From a virus, in IMG/VR virus record IMGVR_UViG_3300018426_000028, positions 1-52,931 of that record: 52,931 nucleotides of DNA, one strand, 5' to 3'. The position numbers were made by a program, and so were the translations under genes. Shown in pieces: positions 15,593 through 23,837 of the stretch (positions within the stretch are counted from its first letter, which is position 1; each line of letters starts with the position of its first letter). The notes beneath the pieces are model-generated. The model was not told where the DNA came from. It made no database searches and saw only the letters and a list, made by a program, of their open reading frames with translations.

Positions 15593-15965
15593 GCTTCTCT
15601 TGATAGTTTTTTATTGCCGCCTTGATTGCATCTTCGGCAAGTACACTACAATGAATCTTTACAGGCGGGAGTGATAGTTCTTGAGCAATTTCTGTATTGC
15701 GGATTTTTCCTGCTTCGTCAAGGGACTTTCCTCTAACCCATTCTGTGAGTAGTGATGAAGAAGCAATAGCACTGCCGCATCCGTAAGTTTTGAATTTAGC
15801 GTCTTCAATAATTCCGTCATCCGATACTCGGATTTGCAACCGCATAACGTCTCCACACGCTGGAGCTCCGACCATGCCAGTTCCGACAGTTTCATCATTT
15901 TCGTCAAGTTTGCCAACATTCCTTGGGTTCTCGTAGTGATCTAGTACTTTATCTGAATAAGCCAT
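15558..15965 (-). CDS. iscU: Fe-S cluster scaffold IscU
   Basis: 135 residues, full length. IscU builds [2Fe-2S] clusters with cysteine desulfurase IscS and hands them on with HscA/HscB. Ligands C37, D39 (GAPACGD), C63 (YGCGSAIASSS), H105 and C106 are present. The LPPVK sequence (99-103) that HscA recognises in bacterial IscU is kept, suggesting it plugs into a host ISC machine. No IscS is visible in the window. The C-terminus beyond residue 125 is a short polar tail. It sits between peptide deformylase and IscA in an operon with gp46/gp47. Confidence 0.95.
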   Translation of the reverse strand: MAYSDKVLDHYENPRNVGKLDENDETVGTGMVGAPACGDVMRLQIRVSDDGIIEDAKFKTYGCGSAIASSSLLTEWVRGKSLDEAGKIRNTEIAQELSLPPVKIHCSVLAEDAIKAAIKNYQEKHGNDTDHQTSR

Positions 15966-15973
15966 GTCTATAT

Positions 15974-16489
15974 TTATGCAGCACTAGACTTCAACATCTT
16001 AATTTTTTTGTTTTGTTTTTTCACCTTTTTCAAAGCCCTATCTAGTTGCAGTTTACCAACTCTTTGCAACATGTTTTGTCCTAACATATGATCATATTCA
16101 TGCAAAACAACTCTAGCCCAAAGACCATCAAACTCTTCCATAACAATTTCTTGATTTTCATTTTGATATGAGAGTGTACACTTTTCTGGTCTTTTGACTC
16201 TCAACATCAATCCAGGCGCACTCAAGCAACCCTCTTCCATCATTACAACAGTGTCACTATGAGAAACTAGTTCTGGATTAAAGAATATCCATTTTTTTGC
16301 ACCAGCACCCATAGTAAATACCCTAGCATTCAACCCAACCTGATTTGCAGACAATCCGATCCCGCCCAAAGACTGCTGTCTTTTCCAAATCTTATCTCCA
16401 AATTCTTCTGCATTTTCCCAATCCACAAACTCATTAGGCGGAACCTTTAGCATGGGGTGGTTAAGGGGAAGTAATTCTAAATCGCTCAT
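15974..16489 (-). CDS. def: Peptide deformylase
   Basis: 171 residues. Removes the N-formyl group from new proteins using Fe2+. The three family motifs are GIGLSANQVG (43-52), EEGCLSAPG (85-93, metal ligand C88) and HEYDH (130-134, usually HEIDH or HEFDH), giving a complete active site. The C-terminus is Lys-rich. Phage deformylases occur in several marine phages and are thought to support heavy late protein synthesis. Start overlaps the gp46 stop by four bases (ATGA); IscU follows after an eight-base gap. Confidence 0.95.
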   Translation of the reverse strand: MSDLELLPLNHPMLKVPPNEFVDWENAEEFGDKIWKRQQSLGGIGLSANQVGLNARVFTMGAGAKKWIFFNPELVSHSDTVVMMEEGCLSAPGLMLRVKRPEKCTLSYQNENQEIVMEEFDGLWARVVLHEYDHMLGQNMLQRVGKLQLDRALKKVKKQNKKIKMLKSSAA

Positions 16490-18156
16490 GACATCACCGA
16501 ATAGTTTTGTTTCTTTTCAAATTTAATCTGACTTCTAAATTTATCAAACAGTTGATCACCCTTGTGGCTGATAACAAATACATTTGCTTGATCACCGATA
16601 GTATTTAGTAGTTGCATAACATAGTCTGTACCATTATTATCCAAAGAACTGTCAAAAACTTCATCCAGTATCAACAAGTTTGTACTAGCACTGTTCTTCA
16701 TCTTGGCAATTGTTCTCCATGTGAACAAAAGAGCCAAGTCAATACGTTGTTTCTCACCCTCGCTGAAGGATGCGTAACTAAATTTATCTCGGTGTCTAGA
16801 TTTGATTGTCTCATTAAACTTCTCATCAAGTTCAAAGTGTACAAAGAAATCCATCGACTGCAAATACTTATTAACCAGTTTATTGATAGCCGGTAAGTAC
16901 TGTTTGATAATTCTAGTTTTAATACCAGTGTCTTTCAATAGATGTGAAACAGCCAAATTATAATGTTGTTCTTCATTCTTGGCAGAACGCAACTCATTCT
17001 TGGATATAACTTCCTTAGCCATCACTCTTAGTTTCTTTTTTTCGTCACTAATATCAGTAGAATTTGTTTCCGCATCAGATAACATATCTTTTAATTTTTG
17101 TTTGTATCTTTCTTGTCCGATGATGTCAGATTGTACAGAAGATATTTTATCGGATATATTTTGCCACTTCAATAATGTACTAGCAACATCATCATATTCC
17201 TTCTCCAATCCCTTTAAAGATTTTTCCAGAGAAGATATTTCTTCTGATTTAGTATTTGACATATCATGTTTGAAGTCTTCGCAAATCTCCTGTTTACATG
17301 TAGGACAATCACTGTTCTCTTCGTAAAACTTTAACTCTTTTTCTGCTCTTTTAATATTGGTTGAGAATTTTTCTCTGAAGGAATCGAGTTCTCTTTTTCG
17401 TTTCTCAGGTTCACCCAAGTCTGACTTCTCAGCCTCATATTTCTGAAGTTGTTGTTCATTATTCTCAATTGATGTTGTCGTCTCATTTATAGACTCCTTA
17501 ATATTGTCAATCTTGGTTGCTTTATCTTTCTCCAAAGTATCAATATAATTTTTCTGAACTTTGGTTTTGTGTTTAGCAAGTTCTACTTCAGATTCTATTG
17601 TGCGAATATCTTCTTTTAGAATGTTCATCTTTTCTTTTAACAAAACATTCATAGTAGTAAAAATTTGTATGTCGAGAATGTCTTCAATGATCTCTCGTCT
17701 AGATGCAAGAGGCAGCTGCATGAAGGGGGTGAAAGAGGCACTACCCAAAATAACAATCTGAGTAAATGACTTGTAGTTTAACTTGAGAATACTTTCTTCA
17801 AGATACTTTTGGGTGTCTCTGAGTGCCGCATCTTGGTCTAGAAACTTATCGTTGCAGTATATCTCAAAGACATTTGGTTTCATTCCACGAATTACTTTAT
17901 ACTGTTTTTTTCCAACAGAGAATTCAATTTCAACCAACATCTTTTTACTGTTAATTGAGTTTACAAGTTGTGGCTTGTTAATACTTCTAAATGGTTTGTT
18001 GAATAATACAAAACACAAAGCATCAAGACAGGTAGACTTACCACTGCCGTTCTCACCCACAATAAGTGTCGTGGGGTTGCGGGTAAAATCTATCTCAGTA
18101 AAATTATTGCCAGTGGAAAGAAAGTTTTTCCACCGCAATTTTTGAAATATAATCAT
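16486..18156 (-). CDS. 46: Recombination endonuclease subunit gp46 (SbcC/Rad50-like)
   Basis: 556 residues (T4 gp46 is 560). ATPase of the gp46/47 complex that resects DNA ends for recombination-dependent replication and host DNA breakdown. Walker A is GENGSGKS (34-41), a coiled-coil arm runs to either side of the zinc hook CPTC (284-287), and the C-terminal lobe has the signature SFSEGEKQR and Walker B LLILDEVFD. It overlaps its neighbours SGNH hydrolase and deformylase by four bases each. Its partner gp47 is separated from it by the SGNH gene. Confidence 0.95.
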   Translation of the reverse strand: MIIFQKLRWKNFLSTGNNFTEIDFTRNPTTLIVGENGSGKSTCLDALCFVLFNKPFRSINKPQLVNSINSKKMLVEIEFSVGKKQYKVIRGMKPNVFEIYCNDKFLDQDAALRDTQKYLEESILKLNYKSFTQIVILGSASFTPFMQLPLASRREIIEDILDIQIFTTMNVLLKEKMNILKEDIRTIESEVELAKHKTKVQKNYIDTLEKDKATKIDNIKESINETTTSIENNEQQLQKYEAEKSDLGEPEKRKRELDSFREKFSTNIKRAEKELKFYEENSDCPTCKQEICEDFKHDMSNTKSEEISSLEKSLKGLEKEYDDVASTLLKWQNISDKISSVQSDIIGQERYKQKLKDMLSDAETNSTDISDEKKKLRVMAKEVISKNELRSAKNEEQHYNLAVSHLLKDTGIKTRIIKQYLPAINKLVNKYLQSMDFFVHFELDEKFNETIKSRHRDKFSYASFSEGEKQRIDLALLFTWRTIAKMKNSASTNLLILDEVFDSSLDNNGTDYVMQLLNTIGDQANVFVISHKGDQLFDKFRSQIKFEKKQNYSVMS

Positions 18157-19001
18157 AAAATAGTCTTTAGTCGGGGAACAATTACTTGTTCAGCATATAT
18201 GTCATGTTGTTCTGGGGTGGGGTGTGAGGGAGAATTTCTATCTCTTTCTCTACCAAAGGCAAGTTGTTCCTTAAAAGGTAAATCGGTGTTATCAAAACAC
18301 CATTCAAACTCACCACTCGGTATGAAAGAATCCCAATCAATAAGTTTTACTAACCAATTTACTTCTGGATGTTCCCAAGAACTTTTAACAAAGGCATCAT
18401 CAATGTATTTTGCAAAAAAGTACTTGATGTTATTTCTCTTTAAGAATTCTTGGAGGGTCAAAATACTTTTCATGGTATTAACAACACGAGAAACATCGGT
18501 AAGAAAAAACTCCTCCAACATAATACGGCCAAGATCGACATACCTTCTTGTATATTCTGGGTATAAATTTGAATTTGGATCATCTAGGTTTTGTGATATC
18601 CACCCAACATTTGTGGGAGAAAAGGGAACCCAGTGTCCGTCTGATCCCTCTACAAATTTTACTACAGAAGGAACTGCTTTTCCTTGTGGCAAAATATCAT
18701 CTCTATGATCTTCTCTGTAATATTCTGCTCTGTCTGCATGAGACCACATGACTCCTACAACAATTTCATCCGCACCAATGCCAGACTCTATCATACGTTG
18801 AAGAACATGGAGAACATTCATCAATATTAGATTGTTGCCTATCGCCGGTATCCCAGTGTTCATTCCTACCATGTTCATCTTTGAACACACGGACTCTGGC
18901 CATGAAACGTTTAACATGTTTGAAGTAAATGAACATCCACCAGCAACAAAGTATTTTTGTTCTGGGGATTTGTTTGGAATTTTTACATACTGAATTTTCA
19001 T
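18153..19001 (-). CDS. SGNH/GDSL-like hydrolase
   Basis: 282 residues with no signal peptide. Block I FVAGGCSFT (18-26) puts the nucleophile serine at S24, and the C-terminal NSPSHPTPEQH (256-266) matches the catalytic His block, with H260. Middle motifs such as GIPAIGNNLI (the block II/III Gly and Asn) are present. SGNH enzymes are esterases or acetyl-transferring enzymes acting on sugars, lipids or cell walls. It is inserted between gp46 and gp47, coupled to gp46 by ATGA and three bases after gp47. Close genes encode a glycosyltransferase and a cytidylyltransferase, so a sugar substrate is plausible. Confidence 0.78.
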   Translation of the reverse strand: MKIQYVKIPNKSPEQKYFVAGGCSFTSNMLNVSWPESVCSKMNMVGMNTGIPAIGNNLILMNVLHVLQRMIESGIGADEIVVGVMWSHADRAEYYREDHRDDILPQGKAVPSVVKFVEGSDGHWVPFSPTNVGWISQNLDDPNSNLYPEYTRRYVDLGRIMLEEFFLTDVSRVVNTMKSILTLQEFLKRNNIKYFFAKYIDDAFVKSSWEHPEVNWLVKLIDWDSFIPSGEFEWCFDNTDLPFKEQLAFGRERDRNSPSHPTPEQHDIYAEQVIVPRLKTIL

Positions 19002-19004
19002 TGT

Positions 19005-20057
19005 CTATTCCATATGTTGTGCTTCAACATAGAGTGTTTGCACAACCGATGTAAGTTTTTCTCTGTCCAAGTCGGTAACAGTATTGCTAATGTAGTCCCT
19101 AAGTAATGTCATTGTATCATCTATAGCAAGTTCTACATCATCGCCAACCGCATCATCTTCAAACTCAGAGAAGTCTTCTACGATTTTTAATTCTACACAG
19201 TTGCAAGTATACAAAGAATCAACTAGTTTGTCAAACTTTAGGAAGTTCTCTTTCTTTACCACAATAAGCTTAACGCAAGAGCCGACAAGACCAGAAAGAT
19301 CAAAAGAGCTGTCTCCGTCCATATCGTTATAGAAGAGTTTGTGAAACATTCTGTAGGGATTTTTGATAAAATCCAGTTCGTTCGATTCCGTATCGTAGAT
19401 GTGAAATCCTCTGTCATCATCGAAATCAGACCATGTAATCTCATAAGGATTGCCAAGATAAGTAATGTTATCCCTAGAAGAACGATGATGGAAATGCCCG
19501 CTGCAAACCAAATCAAAATGATCAAAGGCATCAGTATCCATTCCGTGAGGGTTTGGTACACCTTTGTACATTTGGAACCCAGTAAACTCAAAATGCCCAA
19601 AACATACTTTGGCATCCGTTGACTTAACAGCATCCATTGTAGTTGTATAATTGTCACTACATATCCAAGGGACGAATAAAATTTTTCTTTCATCTAACGT
19701 TATCTCCGTAACTTCTGGGTAGACATGGATATTGTCATACTCCTTCAACAACAATTCCAAAGAGTTTACGTCATTGGTATTTTTATAATATGTGTCATGA
19801 TTGCCTGGAATCATGTGCAAAGTCATACCAAGGCGTTGTGCCTGCCCAAAAAAATACTCCTTGCATGATTTGAGTGTGTTGAAGTTTACAAACTTCCTTC
19901 TATCAAACGCATCACCCAAATGTACAATAGTATCTATATTGTTTTCTTGTAAATATGGAAAAAAATACTCATCATAGAATTTCTTAAAATACGCATCAAA
20001 CGCAAGACTGTCTGATCTAGCACCAAAGTGCGTATCAGTAATTAGTGCAACCTTCAT
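19005..20057 (-). CDS. 47: Recombination endonuclease subunit gp47 (SbcD/Mre11-like)
   Basis: 350 residues (T4 gp47 is 339). Metallophosphoesterase nuclease that works with gp46. Metal-binding motifs are DTHFG (D8, H10), HLGDAFDRR (D49), PGNHD (N86, H87, D88), FGHFEF and SGHFHH, all complete. The C-terminal half is a capping and DNA-binding region of low conservation. It overlaps the upstream glycosyltransferase stop by four bases. Confidence 0.95.
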   Translation of the reverse strand: MKVALITDTHFGARSDSLAFDAYFKKFYDEYFFPYLQENNIDTIVHLGDAFDRRKFVNFNTLKSCKEYFFGQAQRLGMTLHMIPGNHDTYYKNTNDVNSLELLLKEYDNIHVYPEVTEITLDERKILFVPWICSDNYTTTMDAVKSTDAKVCFGHFEFTGFQMYKGVPNPHGMDTDAFDHFDLVCSGHFHHRSSRDNITYLGNPYEITWSDFDDDRGFHIYDTESNELDFIKNPYRMFHKLFYNDMDGDSSFDLSGLVGSCVKLIVVKKENFLKFDKLVDSLYTCNCVELKIVEDFSEFEDDAVGDDVELAIDDTMTLLRDYISNTVTDLDREKLTSVVQTLYVEAQHME

Positions 20058-21040
20058 GCAATAGCCTTATTCATCATGTGTGCAAACATGTCATAGTATC
20101 CACCCTTTGATAGTAGCACACTCTCATAGTTTCTTCTGTATTCAGAAAGTTTATCTGCCATAACAGACGGGTTCTTTAGTTCGATAACCTTTTCTCTAAA
20201 ATCTTCAAAGTCCTGCACCCTTTGCCAGTCATCAATATTATATGTATTATTCTCATCATAGTTCTGGTAAACAAAAGGAATCATACCAATCGCCAGGGCC
20301 TCAACATACCTTGAAGTAGTGGCGGTAGGGTCTTTCCAGTTGAAACAAAGTGTTGATCGGCATGGTTCTAGTTTTGGGTACAACTGATTCCAATTTTTAA
20401 TCCACGCAGACTGTCTTTTCATTCCAGAGGGAAACCCACCTATCAAAACAGTAGAGATGTCTGGGTCTCTGTAAATCTTTCGCAATACTTTGCCACGATC
20501 ACACCCGTCTTTCATTCGACCCCAATAACCAAAGTCGTGGTTATGTGTTCGTCCAAACATTTCAGATATTGCATTTTCAAATCTATCACGAATAAAATGA
20601 TACTTCATTCCGTGGATGTTGCCTGGAAAATCAATTTCATCTATGACAACAAATTTTTTGACGTTTGGCAGAAAACTCCTATAAAGTTCTTCGGTGTCAC
20701 CTCTGTCACTTCTCCAAATGATCACTGTTTTACCATCAAAGAAAGGTGCAATCTTTTCAATATGGGACTGAGACTTTGCCAAGTCTTTGGGGTTCATTTG
20801 TAACTCACCATGATATCTAAACTCACTATCACTAGGAATTACAATTACATCTGCCCACTCAATAGACTCTGGTGTACGGACTGGTCGAGTATGGTCAAAA
20901 GAAATATTGTATGTGCCATACTCATGTTGTGGATTATTTCTCATCCACTGTACATAGTTCTCCAAGAAACTATCCAACACAGTTTCCAGTGGGCCATTGT
21001 ACTTTACATTAGATCGCAATCTGGCACAAGCAATTTTCAT
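20054..21040 (-). CDS. Putative glycosyltransferase (GT-B-like)
   Basis: 328 residues. No DxD motif of the GT-A type. The C-terminal segment SRYVEALAIGMIPFVYQNY (about 243-261) resembles the nucleotide-sugar binding E-x-x-x-x-G-x-x-P pattern of GT-B enzymes. The N-terminal half has Rossmann-like strands (ADVIVIPSDSE, KTVIIWRS, KKFVVIDE). It is encoded between gp47 and a cytidylyltransferase with four-base overlaps on both sides, so the two may act together: one makes an activated precursor, the other transfers it. The acceptor could be DNA, a phage protein or a host glycan. The family call is moderately secure. Confidence 0.65.
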   Translation of the reverse strand: MKIACARLRSNVKYNGPLETVLDSFLENYVQWMRNNPQHEYGTYNISFDHTRPVRTPESIEWADVIVIPSDSEFRYHGELQMNPKDLAKSQSHIEKIAPFFDGKTVIIWRSDRGDTEELYRSFLPNVKKFVVIDEIDFPGNIHGMKYHFIRDRFENAISEMFGRTHNHDFGYWGRMKDGCDRGKVLRKIYRDPDISTVLIGGFPSGMKRQSAWIKNWNQLYPKLEPCRSTLCFNWKDPTATTSRYVEALAIGMIPFVYQNYDENNTYNIDDWQRVQDFEDFREKVIELKNPSVMADKLSEYRRNYESVLLSKGGYYDMFAHMMNKAIA

Positions 21041-21432
21041 GATAACTTCACTCGGTCTCGCAAACTAGTGGAAGAAAAAGAGTGTTTCCTATTGGTGAAT
21101 ACAACAGGTATGTTTAATTCGTCACCAGTAAATCTTTTGTCCCTATAATCTTCACCGACAAACCGTACATCAATTTTTTTAGTGACAAGAATATCCATCA
21201 GGCATGTCTCACTTGAGTACGGAATAATTTCATCCACATACTTCAACCCGTCCAGTTGTATAAATCGTTCGTATACAGACTGCACCGGCGAGTTCTTACC
21301 TTTTCTGTCTAAGCTGGGGTCAATCTGCAAACCAACAATCAAGTAATCACATTTGCTTGATGCCTCTTCCAGCATCACAACATGTCCAGCGTGCAACAAA
21401 TCAAATGCACCACAAGTAAATCCAACTATCAT
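21037..21432 (-). CDS. Cytidylyltransferase-like nucleotidyltransferase
   Basis: 131 residues, the size of TagD/glycerol-3-phosphate cytidylyltransferase. Nucleotidyltransferase signature GAFDLLHAGHVVML (8-21) with HxGH, and the C-terminal SSTSLRDR (119-126) that matches the ISSTxxR motif. Such enzymes make CDP-activated alcohols or sugar phosphates (CDP-glycerol, CDP-ethanolamine, ADP-heptose-like). It is translationally coupled to the glycosyltransferase downstream and the DruA-like gene upstream. The exact substrate cannot be read from sequence. Confidence 0.9.
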   Translation of the reverse strand: MIVGFTCGAFDLLHAGHVVMLEEASSKCDYLIVGLQIDPSLDRKGKNSPVQSVYERFIQLDGLKYVDEIIPYSSETCLMDILVTKKIDVRFVGEDYRDKRFTGDELNIPVVFTNRKHSFSSTSLRDRVKLS

Positions 21433-22541
21433 CGTATAATATCTATCTTATCAATCGTGTCACGGTTCCATACCTCCAACTCTTTTCTTATTCTACCATC
21501 AGAATGGAGGTTGTTGTATCTCTTGGTGGCCAGTTTCTTCCACCACTTAATAATTTCTGGCAGTTCAAATCTATCAAAGTTTTCTGCCTTTGTCAATGTG
21601 TCTGTTTTTCCAAGTAACACATCTTTCACGTTGGAGTATCCATACTCTGACATGTAAAACCGTTTGTTTGTTGTTACATCAGTGGATGATTTGATAGTGT
21701 CGGTAAATCTTTTGTACTCTTCGGCATCATGTTCCTTGAGAGATGCCTTAACAATCCCAACCATCTTGGTTTGATACTTTAGTTTGCGACTAGATGCACC
21801 CTTGTGAATCAAAGGTTCTCCGCCGTTTCTTTCCTCAAACCAATCTCTTAGGTGAAAGTATATATCTTCACCCATAGTCAACAAAAATGATGACATGGTG
21901 TCACCCTTGTATCTTAGATAAGGGCGCATACCATCATACATAGATGCACCCTTTATGTTGCCATAAAGAGATGTCGTCTCAAACAAACAAAACTCCGTGT
22001 CATACTTCTTGTTCAACATCCTGCGAACATCATGGGAACAACAGATTGCAGCCATGAGTTTACCCCCAAGATAGTTGAAACCAAAAGGTTGAACGGGCAC
22101 AATGTTGAACCCCATGATTGCACGTTGGTTGAAAATTCCCAGATCGGGAACACCGCCGAGGTAGTCGTTTCTGGGTTTTGAGTTGATGAGGGGGGAACCC
22201 ATCTTAATAAACCCAACGGCTTTATTGGTGTTTGTTTCTTTGACAATCAGTTTAAGAGTTTTACCTGGCGCCTCATCGGGGGAAAACGAAGCGGTCATCT
22301 CCAACATCTGATCAAAGATTTCATTGTTCATTTGAACAACTTCAAAGTCCAAGTCCTCAGGCGGTGTGTCCCATAACTGAAACATATCGTCTTCAACACT
22401 CATACCAAACAGGGGCGGAGGCAAAGCCTTCACCCGTTCAATTTTTCTTGCACGAAAGTAATCGTCTATCCTTCCAAACTTGGAAAAATAATCAATAATT
22501 AGCTTGCTCGCATACAGCGAGTCTTCTTTGGATAGAATCAT
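21429..22541 (-). CDS. Unknown protein with DUF4338/DruA-like core
   Basis: 370 residues. The central region (about 100-240) runs as a strand KAVGFIKMGSP, an Arg-containing segment IFNQRAIMGFNIVPVQPFGFNYLGGKLMA, then KKYDTEFCLFETTSLYG, GASMYDGM and YKGDT. This order resembles the DUF4338 domain of DruA: a conserved Arg, an LAS-like helix, R/KYG followed by LxET, a G-x-x-Y block and G-x-T. I made the comparison by eye, so it is a suggestion only. The C-terminal third is basic with a YGYSNV motif. It lies in the gp46/47 operon and overlaps both neighbours by four bases. Confidence 0.5.
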   Translation of the reverse strand: MILSKEDSLYASKLIIDYFSKFGRIDDYFRARKIERVKALPPPLFGMSVEDDMFQLWDTPPEDLDFEVVQMNNEIFDQMLEMTASFSPDEAPGKTLKLIVKETNTNKAVGFIKMGSPLINSKPRNDYLGGVPDLGIFNQRAIMGFNIVPVQPFGFNYLGGKLMAAICCSHDVRRMLNKKYDTEFCLFETTSLYGNIKGASMYDGMRPYLRYKGDTMSSFLLTMGEDIYFHLRDWFEERNGGEPLIHKGASSRKLKYQTKMVGIVKASLKEHDAEEYKRFTDTIKSSTDVTTNKRFYMSEYGYSNVKDVLLGKTDTLTKAENFDRFELPEIIKWWKKLATKRYNNLHSDGRIRKELEVWNRDTIDKIDIIR

Positions 22542-23080
22542 ACAGCAGTCATGAATTGTGGAATAGGTCTATTAGTCCACTTAGAGAAGTGTGCTTTGTA
22601 TTTGCGATAGTAAGCTTGATATGCTTCAACAAAGTCATCACATTTTACATCATCTGGCATTGCTTGTGGTATCTCGGTCATTGGCCCGTCTGGAATATTT
22701 CTTGGTACTGACTTGAGTACATCACCGAGTTTTGTCCAACATGCATGTTGTTTACCATAACGATGTGTATATTCTTTTGCAAGTGATTCCCACAACCCAT
22801 ACAACCAGATATAGTTTGCCACGGTGGTTCTTGTCCAGATGGCAGTAGGATGATTGATGTGAGATGCTTTATACAATGTGTTTTCCATCATATCATCTGG
22901 ATGTTTCCATCGCTTGATGTTTCTACCATTAGCAGTTTTGCCAAGATAGATAGTACCATCTAACACACGATGTGCAGTAGACAACAGTTGTGGATATTCA
23001 ATGTTCATTTTCACAACGTGTTTGTCGTTGTGAAGTTTTGCAGCTACAGTGTAGTTGCGGTCAAGTCCAAATGCATTCAT
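22538..23080 (-). CDS. Conserved phage-type protein of unknown function, first gene of the operon
   Basis: 180 residues. Features are LHNDKHVVKMNIEYPQLLSTAHR near the N-terminus, ASHINHPTAIWTR (73-85), EYTHRYGKQHACW and a C-terminal PQAMPDDVKCDDFVEAYQAYYRKYK. The spaced His residues in DKHVVKM and HINHP suggest a metal or phosphate site. I recall similar proteins in many T4-like and other phages without assigned function. A role in DNA repair or nucleotide metabolism is possible from its companions but not shown. It has a perfect consensus promoter at 23107-23135 and a GGGGG region upstream of the ATG. Confidence 0.75.
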   Translation of the reverse strand: MNAFGLDRNYTVAAKLHNDKHVVKMNIEYPQLLSTAHRVLDGTIYLGKTANGRNIKRWKHPDDMMENTLYKASHINHPTAIWTRTTVANYIWLYGLWESLAKEYTHRYGKQHACWTKLGDVLKSVPRNIPDGPMTEIPQAMPDDVKCDDFVEAYQAYYRKYKAHFSKWTNRPIPQFMTAV

Positions 23081-23106
23081 AATATATACCCCCTAGTATT
23101 TGTATC

Positions 23107-23135
23107 ATTATACATATGTTGAGAGCAGATGTCAA
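23107..23135 (-). promoter_or_regulatory. Perfect-consensus sigma70 promoter for the 23080-to-14888 operon
   Basis: Minus strand TTGACA (23130-23135), a 17-base spacer and TATAAT (23107-23112). The -35 box overlaps the gp55 stop. The predicted start is near 23100, and 20 bases later comes the ATG at 23080. Eleven minus-strand genes follow with overlaps or short gaps and no terminator until after the unknown protein at 14888. Confidence 0.85.
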
Positions 23136-23722
23136 GAGTCTTTTAAAGCGTTAATTTTTTCTTTAGCTAAGTCCATTGCTTCCTTGTCATTGAAGTATTT
23201 TGGTCTGCGTTTCGGAACATTCTTAGATTGATCGGCAAATTTCTCGTTCATCTTATCAGACTCTTCAATTTGTTTCTTCATATATTCAAGAAATTCATTT
23301 GATCCACCGTCCTCTCCGAGTTCATCTAGAATACCATGCAAATCGAGACTCTGAATGTATCGATATTTTGTATCTAGTTGTTTCTTTTCTTTTTGAATAC
23401 GCCGAAGAAAAGCATAATAAGTGATCTGTGTAAAATACGCAAAGGGGTTCTTGGATTTTTCTGGGTCGAAGTTATGAATATATGTGATACAATTTTCAAT
23501 ACCATCAAGGATCATTTCTTCTCGGAAGGTGTAGTTTACAAAGTTAGATTTGTAAGCCAAGTGATTTGCAATCTTAACGAAACACTCACCGATGTAATTT
23601 GACACTCTCGGTTTAGGTTCGCCTTTCTTTTCGGCTTCATTTACTTGTTCTCTGTATTCTATCATTGCCGCCAAAAACTCTTTGTTGTTGACGTAATGTC
23701 TGTTCTCAGTTTTTTTGCTCAT
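23132..23722 (-). CDS. 55: Late-transcription sigma factor gp55
   Basis: 196 residues (T4 gp55 is 185). It directs host RNA polymerase to TATAAATA late promoters, several of which are present in this window. The core NPFAYFTQITYYAFLRRIQKEKKQ (about 96-119) is the sigma region 2-like segment characteristic of gp55, preceded by YVNNKEFLAAMIEY. The C-terminus is Lys-rich and may contact the gp45 clamp. It has its own strong sigma70 promoter (23753-23781), consistent with early or middle expression. Confidence 0.95.
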   Translation of the reverse strand: MSKKTENRHYVNNKEFLAAMIEYREQVNEAEKKGEPKPRVSNYIGECFVKIANHLAYKSNFVNYTFREEMILDGIENCITYIHNFDPEKSKNPFAYFTQITYYAFLRRIQKEKKQLDTKYRYIQSLDLHGILDELGEDGGSNEFLEYMKKQIEESDKMNEKFADQSKNVPKRRPKYFNDKEAMDLAKEKINALKDS

Positions 23723-23752
23723 AATAAAAGTCCTTTAATACTTTATAACACA

Positions 23753-23781
23753 AGTATAATTTATTTTATAATAAATGTCAA
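23753..23781 (-). promoter_or_regulatory. Sigma70 promoter for gp55
   Basis: Minus strand TTGACA (23776-23781), 17-base AT-rich spacer, TATACT (23753-23758). The start is expected near 23746, 24 bases before the ATG at 23722. Its -35 box lies 17 bases from that of an oppositely directed promoter. Confidence 0.85.
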
Positions 23782-23798
23782 TAGTGTTTTGAAAGCCC

Positions 23799-23827
23799 TT
23801 GACAGGTGCTCAAAAAATCATTATAAT
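23799..23827 (+). promoter_or_regulatory. Perfect-consensus sigma70 promoter pointing antisense
   Basis: Plus strand TTGACA (23799-23804), 17-base spacer, TATAAT (23822-23827). The start is expected near 23834. No plus-strand gene follows; it reads into the 3' end of the minus-strand gene at 23857-24261 and toward uvsW. Its flank CCCTTGACAGGTGCTC resembles the minus-strand promoters of cobS, cobT and the 23080 operon. Confidence 0.7.
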
Positions 23828-23837
23828 TAGGATGTGC

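Noticed and set aside
15960-15975. Late promoter before iscU (CATAAATA)
   Set aside because: One mismatch at the first base and it lies in the eight-base gap of a coupled operon; not convincing.
22538-23080. Pyrimidine-dimer glycosylase (DenV) call
   Set aside because: I considered it because of position and size but the sequence lacks the DenV N-terminal TRINL motif and catalytic Thr2.
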